Assembly: GCA_017853735.1 (NCBI GenBank)
Contig: JAFMJA010000056.1
Location: 1-12,116, forward strand
Origin: Burkholderiaceae bacterium
GTDB taxonomy: Bacteria > Pseudomonadota > Gammaproteobacteria > Burkholderiales > Burkholderiaceae_C
Reading direction: 5' to 3'
Length of the DNA stretch: 12,116 nt
Under the pieces are notes generated by a model. That model was not told the origin of the DNA. It worked only from the letters and a program-made list of their open reading frames with translations, and did no database searches. This document shows, piece after piece, positions 6,586-12,116 of this stretch; position 1 is the first letter of the stretch; each line of letters begins with the position of its first letter. A program made the translations under genes and the position numbers.

Positions 6586-7200
6586 ATGGCCGAACCCAGC
6601 ACCGATTGTCTGCTGCTCAAGGCAACCGGTCCGGTTGCAGATGGCGCTGAGTCGCGCTGGGCCGAGGCGGTGCGCACCCTGCTGGGCAGCCCGGCCGATC
6701 TGTTTTGGGCCTACACCGCCAAGGCGGAAAACCAGCGCCCGATGCACCATGTGTACCTGCATTTGCCCAAGCCCATGACAATGGAGCGCACCCAGTTGGA
6801 CCAGGCGCAGCAGCGCTGGCACGACCTGGCGGGCTGCAATGGGACGCTCTCGCGCCTGCACTGCGCCATGCGACTGCCCGGCGCCAGTGCCGGCGCCCAG
6901 GCCGGGGTGCACTATGTGGTGGAAACCGACCCCGAGGCTGGCTGGCACGAAGAGATTTTCCGCTGGTACGACCAAGAACACATGCCCGGGCTGGCCAGCG
7001 TGAGCGGCACCGTGCTGGCACAGCGCTTTGTCAACCTGGACCACTCGCCGCAGTCGTTTTCCTGCTACGACTTGCTGGGTACCGACGTGCTGGGCTCGCC
7101 GCCCTGGCTGGCGGTGCGCGGCACCGCCTGGAGCGATGTGTGCCGGCCGCATTTCACCAACACCTTGCGCACCATGTTTCAAACCATTCACCAAGGCTAA
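6586..7200 (+). CDS. Hypothetical protein with dimeric alpha/beta-barrel-like signature
   Basis: I do not recognise this 204-residue protein as a named enzyme. Its C-terminal half has WYDQEHMPGLASVSG (127-141) followed by AQRFVN and a SFSCYDLLGT strand. This resembles the D-x-x-H-x-P-G pattern of small ferredoxin-like dimeric barrels (EthD, ABM, DUF4286-type), which host lyases, isomerases and monooxygenases. The N-terminal half (MHHVYLHLPKP and neighbours) may be a second, degenerate repeat of the same fold, as in two-domain members. No signal peptide or membrane segment is seen. ATG 6586 lies one base after the CMD stop (TGAGATG), so coupling to CMD is likely; the open frame extends further upstream inside CMD and that part was not used. 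Its fixed place between CMD and a TctC gene implies a role in the same pathway. Fold call is tentative. Confidence 0.75.
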   Translation: MAEPSTDCLLLKATGPVADGAESRWAEAVRTLLGSPADLFWAYTAKAENQRPMHHVYLHLPKPMTMERTQLDQAQQRWHDLAGCNGTLSRLHCAMRLPGASAGAQAGVHYVVETDPEAGWHEEIFRWYDQEHMPGLASVSGTVLAQRFVNLDHSPQSFSCYDLLGTDVLGSPPWLAVRGTAWSDVCRPHFTNTLRTMFQTIHQG

Positions 7201-7204
7201 TTCC

Positions 7205-7208
7205 GGAG
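7205..7208 (+). promoter_or_regulatory. Shine-Dalgarno site of the TctC gene at 7216
   Basis: GGAG lies 7 bases before ATG 7216, in the 15-base gap after the 204-aa protein gene. It supports this start, which gives a full signal peptide. Confidence 0.7.
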
Positions 7209-7215
7209 ACCAATC

Positions 7216-8205
7216 ATGAGCCGTTCTGTTGCAACTATTTTTTCCCGCGCTCTGGCCATGCTGGCCCTGGCGGGCTACGCCTGGCCTGCACTGGCCGCCG
7301 AAGGCGACTACCCCAGCAAACCAATCACCATTGTGGTGGCCTATGCGCCGGGCGGCCAGGGTGACACCTTTGCCCGGCTGGTGGGCGACAAACTGAGTGC
7401 GGTCTATAAGCAGCCGGTGGTGGTCAACAACAAGCCTGGCGTTGCCGGCACGGTGGGTACCAGCATTGCTGCCAAATCCAAGAACGACGGCTACACCCTG
7501 TTCCTGGGGCAGACCGGCGAGATCACGGTCAACCGCCTACTGATCAAGGACCTGGGCTACGACCCGATCAAGGAGTTCACCCCGGTGGTACTGATCGGCA
7601 ACGCCCCCCTGGTCATGCTCGCGCCGATGGACGCGCCCTACAACAATGTGGCCGAGTTCATCGCCCAGGCCCGCGCCAAGCCCGGCCAGTTCAGCTTTGG
7701 TTCGGTGGGTGCCGGCACGCCGGGGCATTTGTCGGCCACTGCCCTGGCTCTGGGCGGCAAGCTCGATATGGTGCATGTGCCCTACAAAGGTATCGGCCCG
7801 CTGATGGCCGACCTGATGGCCAATCGCCTGCAGGCCTTTTTCAGCAGTGCCTCGGCCGCGGTGCCCCAGGTCAAGGGGGGCAAGCTCAAAGCCCTGGCCG
7901 TCACCACCCCCCAGCGCATGAACTCCTTGCCCAATGTGCCCACCGTAGCCGAGTCAGGGCTGCCCGGCTTCAGCTACACCCTGTGGGGCGGCCTGTTTGC
8001 CCCAGTCGGCACACCTAAAAGCGTGATTGACAGCCTGAACAAGGAAACCAATGCGATTCTGGCCCTGCCCGAGGTGAAGTCGCGGCTCGATGCCGACAAT
8101 GTATCGGTGCCGCGCAACACCCCCGAGGAATTTGCTGCGTATGTCAGGGCCGAAGCTGCCAAGTATGAAAAACTGGCCCAGGAAGCCAAACTCAAAGTTG
8201 AGTAA
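7216..8205 (+). CDS. TctC/Bug-family tripartite tricarboxylate transporter substrate-binding protein
   Basis: This is a complete 329-residue TctC/Bug binding protein, the second in the operon. The signal peptide covers residues 1-27 or 1-28, with a hydrophobic core and PALA at the cleavage site. Family blocks are YAPGGQGDTFAR at 43-54, VVNNKPGVAGTVGTS near 69-83, NDGYTLFLG at 90-98, DLGYDPIKEFTPV at 112-124, GAGTPGHLSATA near 165-176 and MVHVPYKGIGP at 185-195, then PNVPTVAESG and a C-terminal AKYEKLAQEAKLKVE-type helix. It shares the YDPIK-x-FTP block with the truncated gene at 1-668, while the other two TctC proteins differ there. It differs throughout from the TctC protein at 5076-6044, so this is not a recent duplication. 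It is followed after 6 bases by the isocitrate-dehydrogenase-family gene, which hints that its ligand is related to that enzyme's substrate. Confidence 0.95.
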   Translation: MSRSVATIFSRALAMLALAGYAWPALAAEGDYPSKPITIVVAYAPGGQGDTFARLVGDKLSAVYKQPVVVNNKPGVAGTVGTSIAAKSKNDGYTLFLGQTGEITVNRLLIKDLGYDPIKEFTPVVLIGNAPLVMLAPMDAPYNNVAEFIAQARAKPGQFSFGSVGAGTPGHLSATALALGGKLDMVHVPYKGIGPLMADLMANRLQAFFSSASAAVPQVKGGKLKALAVTTPQRMNSLPNVPTVAESGLPGFSYTLWGGLFAPVGTPKSVIDSLNKETNAILALPEVKSRLDADNVSVPRNTPEEFAAYVRAEAAKYEKLAQEAKLKVE

Positions 8206-8211
8206 GCACTG

Positions 8212-9282
8212 ATGAAAATTGTTGTTCTGCCGGGCGATGGCATCGGCCCTGAAACCACCGCGGTCACCGTGGAGGTGCTGCAGGCGGTGTCACGCCAGTT
8301 TGATCTCGGGCTGACACTCCTGCACGATGTGGCCGGCCATGACAGCCTGAAAAAGCACGGTAGCACCGTCACCCCGGCCCTGTTTGACAAGGTCAAACAG
8401 TCTGATGGCCTGATGCTGGGCCCCATGGCCACCTACGACTTCAAGGACGAAGCCAAGGGCGAGATCAACCCCTCGATGTTCTTTCGCAAGCACCTCGACC
8501 TGTTTGCCAATATCCGGCCGGCGCGCACATACCCCGGCGTGCGCACCATCACCCCGGAATTTGACCTGATCGTGGTGCGCGAGAACACCGAAGGCTTTTA
8601 TGCCGACCGCAATATGGCGCAAGGCAATGGCGAAATCCTGGTCACCCCGGAGGTGGGCATCGCGCTGCGCCGCATCACCCGCAGCTGCTGCGAGCGCATT
8701 GCGCGCAGCGCCTTCGAGCTGGCCATGCAACGGCGCAAACATGTCACCCTGGTGCACAAGCACAATGTGCTGAAAATCACCGATGGCATCTTTCTCGATG
8801 CCTGCCGCGCGGTGGCCCGCGAATTTCCGCAAGTCACGGTGGATGATTTCATCGTAGACGCCATGATGGCCCATGTGGTGCGCTCACCCGCGCGCTTTGA
8901 TGTGATCGTCACCACCAATATGTTTGGCGACATCCTGTCCGACCTCACCGCCGAACTCTCGGGCAGCATCGGCCTGGGCGGCTCTCTCAACGCCGGCCTT
9001 GACCACGCCATGGGCCAGGCCGCCCATGGTTCCGCCCCCGATATTGCCGGCAAGGACCTGGCCAACCCGCTGTCAGCCGTGCTGTCGGCGGCCATGCTGC
9101 TGCGCTGGCACGGCCAGCGCAAGCAGCTGGCGGCGTTTGGCGCGGCCGCGGGAGCCATCGAAAGTGCGGTAGCCAAATGCGTGGCCGAGGGCAACTCCAC
9201 CCGCGATGTGGGCGGCAACCTGGGCACCCAGGCCACCGGCCAGGCCCTGGTCAAGCAATTGCTTCAAAGCTCCGCCAACTGA
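8212..9282 (+). CDS. Isocitrate/isopropylmalate dehydrogenase family protein (NAD-type beta-decarboxylating dehydrogenase)
   Basis: The 356-residue enzyme belongs to the family that oxidises and decarboxylates (2R,3S)-malate-type acids. It has LPGDGIGPE (6-14), FFRKHLDLFANIRP with Arg92 and Arg102, RENTEGFYADRN (123-134, with Arg123 and Tyr130), Lys188 in HNVLKITD, Asp216, and the family signature NMFGDILSDLTAELSGS (236-252) with metal-binding Asp240 and Asp244. The HGSAPDIAGK loop (272-281) carries the Asp277-Ile278 pair expected of NAD-dependent members. RENTEG resembles isocitrate and homoisocitrate dehydrogenases; LeuB typically has RELTGG. The sequence is not obviously TtuC-type tartrate dehydrogenase. 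It is the last gene of the operon, 6 bases after the TctC stop and without a strong ribosome site, so it is probably translated by coupling. The substrate may be isocitrate-like or a substituted malate; its placement argues for a catabolic rather than a core-metabolism role. Confidence 0.9.
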   Translation: MKIVVLPGDGIGPETTAVTVEVLQAVSRQFDLGLTLLHDVAGHDSLKKHGSTVTPALFDKVKQSDGLMLGPMATYDFKDEAKGEINPSMFFRKHLDLFANIRPARTYPGVRTITPEFDLIVVRENTEGFYADRNMAQGNGEILVTPEVGIALRRITRSCCERIARSAFELAMQRRKHVTLVHKHNVLKITDGIFLDACRAVAREFPQVTVDDFIVDAMMAHVVRSPARFDVIVTTNMFGDILSDLTAELSGSIGLGGSLNAGLDHAMGQAAHGSAPDIAGKDLANPLSAVLSAAMLLRWHGQRKQLAAFGAAAGAIESAVAKCVAEGNSTRDVGGNLGTQATGQALVKQLLQSSAN

Positions 9283-9289
9283 ACGCCAT

Positions 9290-10390
9290 TCAGTCGGCCA
9301 GCAGGCGTGCCACCCGCTCGGCAATCGCCAGCGAACTGGTCAGTCCGGGCGATTCAATGCCAAACAGGTTGACCAGCCCTGCCACCCCGTGCTGCGCTGG
9401 CCCCTGGATCACAAAGTCGTGCGCGCTTTCCTGCGGCGCATTGATCTTGGGCCGGATGCCTGCATAGCCCGCCTGAAGCGCGCCGTCCTGCAAAGCGGGC
9501 CAGTATTTGCGCACCTCGGCATAAAAGGCATCGCCGCGCGCCGGGTCCACCACCAGATCGTCGGCAGAGTCGACCCACTGCACATCGGGGCCAAACTTGG
9601 CCTGCCCGCCCAGATCCAGAGTCAGGTGCACCCCCAGGCCGGCAGCCTCAGGCACCGGGTAGATCAGGCGGGAGAATGGCGCGCGACCCGCCAGAGTGAA
9701 ATAGTTGCCCTTGCAAAAATAGGCGGGTGGCACCTGCTCAGGCGCCAGCCCGGCAAACTGGCGCGCCAGCTGCGGCGCCAACAAGCCAGCGGCGTTCACC
9801 ACACTGCGGGCCTGCAGGGCAGTGCCATCGCTTGACCAGAGAGCGATTCCATCACCCTGCACCTGGGCCCGGGCCAGGGGTGAGTTGAAGGCCACCAGGC
9901 CCCCGGCATGCTCCAGATCGCCCTGCAGCGCCAGCATGAAGGCATGGCTGTCGATGATGCCGGTGCTGGGCGAATGGATGGCCGCCACACACTGCAGCGC
10001 GGGCTCCATCGCCTGCGCCTGCGCCCGCGTCAGCAGTACCAGGTCATCCACCCCATTGGCCGCGGCCTTGGCAATGATGCCCTGCAGCTGCGCCACCTGG
10101 GCCTCAGAGGTGGCCACCAGCAGCTTGCCGCAACGGCGGTGCCCAACGCCGCGCGCCTGGCAGTAGTCATACAGCAGCTGCTTGCCCTGCACGCACAGCT
10201 GTGCCTTGAGCGAACCCTGCGGGTAATAAATGCCGGCATGGATCACCTCGCTGTTGCGCGAGCTGGTCATGGTGCCAATCGCCTCGGCCGCCTCCAGCAC
10301 CAGCACCTCGCGCCCGGCCAGCGCCAGGGCACGTGCCACCGCCAGCCCCACCACGCCCGCGCCCACCACCACACAATCAACCTGTTCCAT
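9290..10390 (-). CDS. FAD-dependent oxidoreductase, L-2-hydroxyglutarate oxidase (LhgO)-like
   Basis: The 366-residue protein is a DAO-type flavoprotein. It starts with the FAD-binding Rossmann motif VVVGAGVVGLAVAR (7-20), with Glu33 in place to hold the ribose. It continues with SSRNSEVIHAGIYYPQGSLKAQLC (43-66), a stretch characteristic of the L-2-hydroxyglutarate dehydrogenase/LhgO group, and ends with NLFGIESPGLTSSLAIAERVARLL. Family members oxidise L-2-hydroxyacids to 2-oxoacids and pass electrons to the quinone pool or oxygen. The start ATG overlaps the stop of the TcuA-like gene by one base (TGATG), so the two are translationally coupled. Its stop is only 7 bases from the stop of the convergent dehydrogenase gene. 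It may oxidise a hydroxyacid made by, or parallel to, the operon's enzymes. The exact substrate is uncertain. Confidence 0.88.
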   Translation of the reverse strand: MEQVDCVVVGAGVVGLAVARALALAGREVLVLEAAEAIGTMTSSRNSEVIHAGIYYPQGSLKAQLCVQGKQLLYDYCQARGVGHRRCGKLLVATSEAQVAQLQGIIAKAAANGVDDLVLLTRAQAQAMEPALQCVAAIHSPSTGIIDSHAFMLALQGDLEHAGGLVAFNSPLARAQVQGDGIALWSSDGTALQARSVVNAAGLLAPQLARQFAGLAPEQVPPAYFCKGNYFTLAGRAPFSRLIYPVPEAAGLGVHLTLDLGGQAKFGPDVQWVDSADDLVVDPARGDAFYAEVRKYWPALQDGALQAGYAGIRPKINAPQESAHDFVIQGPAQHGVAGLVNLFGIESPGLTSSLAIAERVARLLAD

Positions 10391-11802
10391 CAGCCACTCA
10401 CTCCATCTTCAAACGCGGTGCGCCCGGCAATCCGCCCGAACACCAGGGCACGCAGCATGGCCACCGAATTCGGCGCTACACCATAGAAGTGGCCGGTGAT
10501 CTCGCCCGCCGCATACAGGCCCGCAATCGGGCCCTGGGGCCCGAGCACCCTGGCCTGCACATCGGTCTGCAAGCCGCCAAAGGTATAGACCAGCGCGCCC
10601 TGCAGCGGCCAGGCCAGAAAGGGAGCGCGCACCAGGGGGCGCGCCCAGTTCGATTTGGGGGGCTGGCCCTCGGGCTGGCAGGCCAGGCCATCGGTGCGGC
10701 TGGCATCAAAGCGCTGGACATCACCGCTGCAGGCGGCATTGAAGCCCTGTACCGTGGCCAGCAAGGCGGGCGTCGGCACGCCAATCGCTTCGGCCAGCTC
10801 AGTCAGGCTGTCGGCCTGGATTGGCGGCACTTCAGAGCGGATGGCGCGCTGGTAATCGGGGATGTCGAGCAAGGCGGCATCGGCAATCGCGTAGGCGCGG
10901 CCCTGCGGGCAGCGTGTCTGCAGCTCATGCGACAGCGCCTCCCAGGTCTCGTGCATCAGCGCGGCGCCCTCGTCGAAAAAGCGCTGGCCCAGGGTGTTGA
11001 GCACCAGCCCAAAAGGATAGACCAGCACCACCGGCGCCGATTGCTGGCTGCGTGCGTCCACCGGCTCGGCATGGGCGCCCTGCCAATCGCCCGAGGGCAG
11101 TGCGCCAGCGGCCAGTGCGGCGCGAATGCCGGCACCATCGTTGTGGCCAGTGCCCGGTGAAATCAGGCGAAAGCCAGCGGCGGCCTGCCCCAGGTGCTTC
11201 GCCAGCATGTGGGCGTTGCCTTGAAAGCCGCCACAGGCCAGCACCACCGCATCGGCGCGCAGCGAGCTGGTCTGGCCCTGGCCCTGAACCATTTGGGTCG
11301 ATACACCCTCCACTCCGCTCACCCTGCCCTGGTCTGTCAACAGGCCGGTGAGACGAAAATGCTGAACAAAATCGATCCCCAGCTGCCTGGCACGCTGGCG
11401 CAAGACCTGCAGCAGCGCTGCGCCCCCGCCAACAGGCTGGATGCGCGCCGGCCCCTTGGCCAGGTAATAAGGTGGGCTCTGGAATGTCACCCCCAGGCCT
11501 TGCAGCCAGCTGGCGGTGTCTGGGGCGTGTGCAGCCAGTTGCTCAAAATAAGCGGCATCCGCCCGACCGCCCGACTGGGCCAGCATCGACGCCACAAAGC
11601 CGGGCTCCACCTGAAAATCAGGCTGCAGGCGGATATTGGAAGGGCTCCAGCGGGTATTGCCCCCACTGTGCGGCTCGGACTGCCCATCCAGCAGGCTGAC
11701 CGACAAGGGCTGCCCCATCTCTTGGGCGGCTTCCTTGGCCGAGATGGCAGCACTCAGACCTGCCGCGCCCTGGCCCACCACCCATAAACCTTTGTGTTTC
11801 AT
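10390..11802 (-). CDS. FAD-binding dehydrogenase, tricarballylate dehydrogenase (TcuA)/fumarate-reductase-flavoprotein-like
   Basis: The 470-residue flavoprotein belongs to the fumarate reductase/succinate dehydrogenase flavoprotein superfamily. It shows the FAD-binding GQGAAG (10-15), SGGNTRWSPSNIRL (46-59), the GTGHNDGAGI loop (217-226), YTFGGLQTD (406-414) and GLYAAGEITGHFYG (428-441). The GGN-T/S-R segment and overall length resemble TcuA, which oxidises tricarballylate to aconitate, though 3-ketosteroid dehydrogenases and urocanate reductases share much of this. There is no signal peptide or fused heme/FMN domain, so it is cytoplasmic. The ATG at 11802 has no clear ribosome site; an in-frame stop lies four codons upstream, so no longer start is possible. 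It is first in a two-gene unit with the LhgO-like gene, 84 bases downstream of the kinase fragment. A tricarballylate- or aconitate-type substrate would suit the nearby TctC proteins, but this is inference. Confidence 0.85.
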   Translation of the reverse strand: MKHKGLWVVGQGAAGLSAAISAKEAAQEMGQPLSVSLLDGQSEPHSGGNTRWSPSNIRLQPDFQVEPGFVASMLAQSGGRADAAYFEQLAAHAPDTASWLQGLGVTFQSPPYYLAKGPARIQPVGGGAALLQVLRQRARQLGIDFVQHFRLTGLLTDQGRVSGVEGVSTQMVQGQGQTSSLRADAVVLACGGFQGNAHMLAKHLGQAAAGFRLISPGTGHNDGAGIRAALAAGALPSGDWQGAHAEPVDARSQQSAPVVLVYPFGLVLNTLGQRFFDEGAALMHETWEALSHELQTRCPQGRAYAIADAALLDIPDYQRAIRSEVPPIQADSLTELAEAIGVPTPALLATVQGFNAACSGDVQRFDASRTDGLACQPEGQPPKSNWARPLVRAPFLAWPLQGALVYTFGGLQTDVQARVLGPQGPIAGLYAAGEITGHFYGVAPNSVAMLRALVFGRIAGRTAFEDGVSG

Positions 11803-11806
11803 GCTG

Positions 11807-11823
11807 GCGGGATGTTAACCCGC
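11807..11823. repeat. Small inverted repeat 5' of the TcuA-like gene
   Basis: GCGGG and CCCGC flank the 7-base spacer ATGTTAA, just upstream of the TcuA-like start. It could be an operator half-site pair or a small hairpin in the leader, but five base pairs also occur by chance in this GC-rich DNA. Confidence 0.25.
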
Positions 11824-11863
11824 ACCGTGGCGCAGAATTTTCATGGGGCGAGCAGGCCAACAG

Positions 11864-11878
11864 GGGCGCCACACGCCC
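11864..11878 (-). terminator. Possible weak stem-loop after the kinase gene
   Basis: GGGCG and CGCCC form a 5-bp stem around a 5-base loop, starting 8 bases after the kinase stop on the minus strand. No T-run follows, so it is at best a weak or Rho-assisted end, and transcription may continue into the TcuA-like gene. Confidence 0.2.
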
Positions 11879-11886
11879 AAGCCATC

Positions 11887-12116
11887 TCAGCGCCCAGGCT
11901 CTCCTGTTTGCCCGATAGCGCCCGGGCCATCCGGCGCTGCGGGCGCGTCTGAAGCAGGGGCTTGAATGAGTGGCTCCAGAATATGGCTCTCGCTGTTGAA
12001 ATTCGTCATGCCCGCGGCACTGATCGGCAGCTTGCCCACAGGCTCATCTTTGGCACCGAGGTCGGCCAGCGCCAGGCTGAGCTCCACAGTGAAGGTGCTG
12101 CCCACGCCCACAATGC
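11887..12116 (-). CDS. C-terminal fragment, probable sensor histidine kinase
   Basis: The frame is open to the window edge and ends at TGA 11889-11887, giving about 76 residues of a longer protein. The first visible residues, IVGVGSTFTVELSLAL, match the last glycine-rich box of histidine-kinase ATP-binding (HATPase_c) domains, which normally reads G-x-GSxFxVxLPL. About 60 residues follow, rich in Pro, Ala and Gly (PASDAPAAPDGPGA), and look disordered; no receiver domain can be seen. A GTG at 12111 is inside the motif and is not a start. If the call is right, this kinase lies directly upstream of the flavoprotein unit on the same strand and could sense a related carboxylate, as TctE does for tctCBA, but that link is speculative. 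The motif is short, so the family call is moderate. Confidence 0.55.
   Translation of the reverse strand, partial: IVGVGSTFTVELSLALADLGAKDEPVGKLPISAAGMTNFNSESHILEPLIQAPASDAPAAPDGPGAIGQTGEPGR

Noticed and set aside
10333..11160. Open frame of 275 codons on the plus strand, and another at 11194-11787
   Set aside because: Both are antisense to the TcuA-like flavoprotein, which shows conserved blocks throughout.
1..12116. tRNA or rRNA genes, CRISPR arrays, insertion sequences, attachment sites
   Set aside because: None seen: no cloverleaf-like or rRNA-like sequence, no regularly spaced repeats, no transposase or integrase motifs, and coding is nearly continuous.

Overview
The window looks like an accessory, high-GC catabolic region from a betaproteobacterium, most likely Burkholderiales (Comamonadaceae-like). 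The main reason is the density of Bug/TctC-type periplasmic solute-binding proteins (the binding component of tripartite tricarboxylate transporters), a family greatly expanded in Bordetella, Cupriavidus, Comamonas and relatives. The taxon is inferred from gene content, not from a marker gene.

Layout. (1) 1-668, + strand: C-terminal two thirds of a TctC-type binding protein. (2) 694-3284, - strand: a three-gene unit, transcribed as GST-like protein, then a TctC-type binding protein, then a TRAP (DctP)-type binding protein that has no signal peptide. (3) 3314-9282, + strand: a tight seven-gene operon. It holds a LigI-like amidohydrolase/lactonase, an SDR dehydrogenase, a TctC protein, a carboxymuconolactone-decarboxylase-family protein, an unrecognised 204-aa protein of probable dimeric alpha/beta-barrel type, a second TctC protein, and an isocitrate/isopropylmalate-dehydrogenase-family enzyme. 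(4) 9290-11802, - strand: two FAD-dependent dehydrogenases, a TcuA/fumarate-reductase-like flavoprotein and an L-2-hydroxyglutarate-oxidase-like protein, with overlapping stop and start. (5) 11887-12116, - strand: the C-terminal end of what is probably a sensor histidine kinase. No gap without a gene exceeds 84 bases.

How the genes may work together (inference). Binding proteins would deliver a polycarboxylate or aromatic-derived acid, and soluble enzymes would process it. These enzymes include a lactone/amide hydrolase, an alcohol dehydrogenase, a decarboxylase-type protein, a beta-decarboxylating 2-hydroxyacid dehydrogenase and two flavoprotein dehydrogenases. The chemistry resembles the lower part of a protocatechuate/gallate-type or tricarballylate/isocitrate-type pathway, but no complete known pathway is present and the substrate cannot be named. 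No tctA/tctB or dctQ/dctM membrane subunit and no DNA-binding regulator lies in the window.

The strongest points for follow-up are the signal-less DctP protein coupled to a TctC gene, the seven-gene operon as a possible undescribed carboxylic-acid pathway, and the crowding of four distinct orphan TctC proteins.
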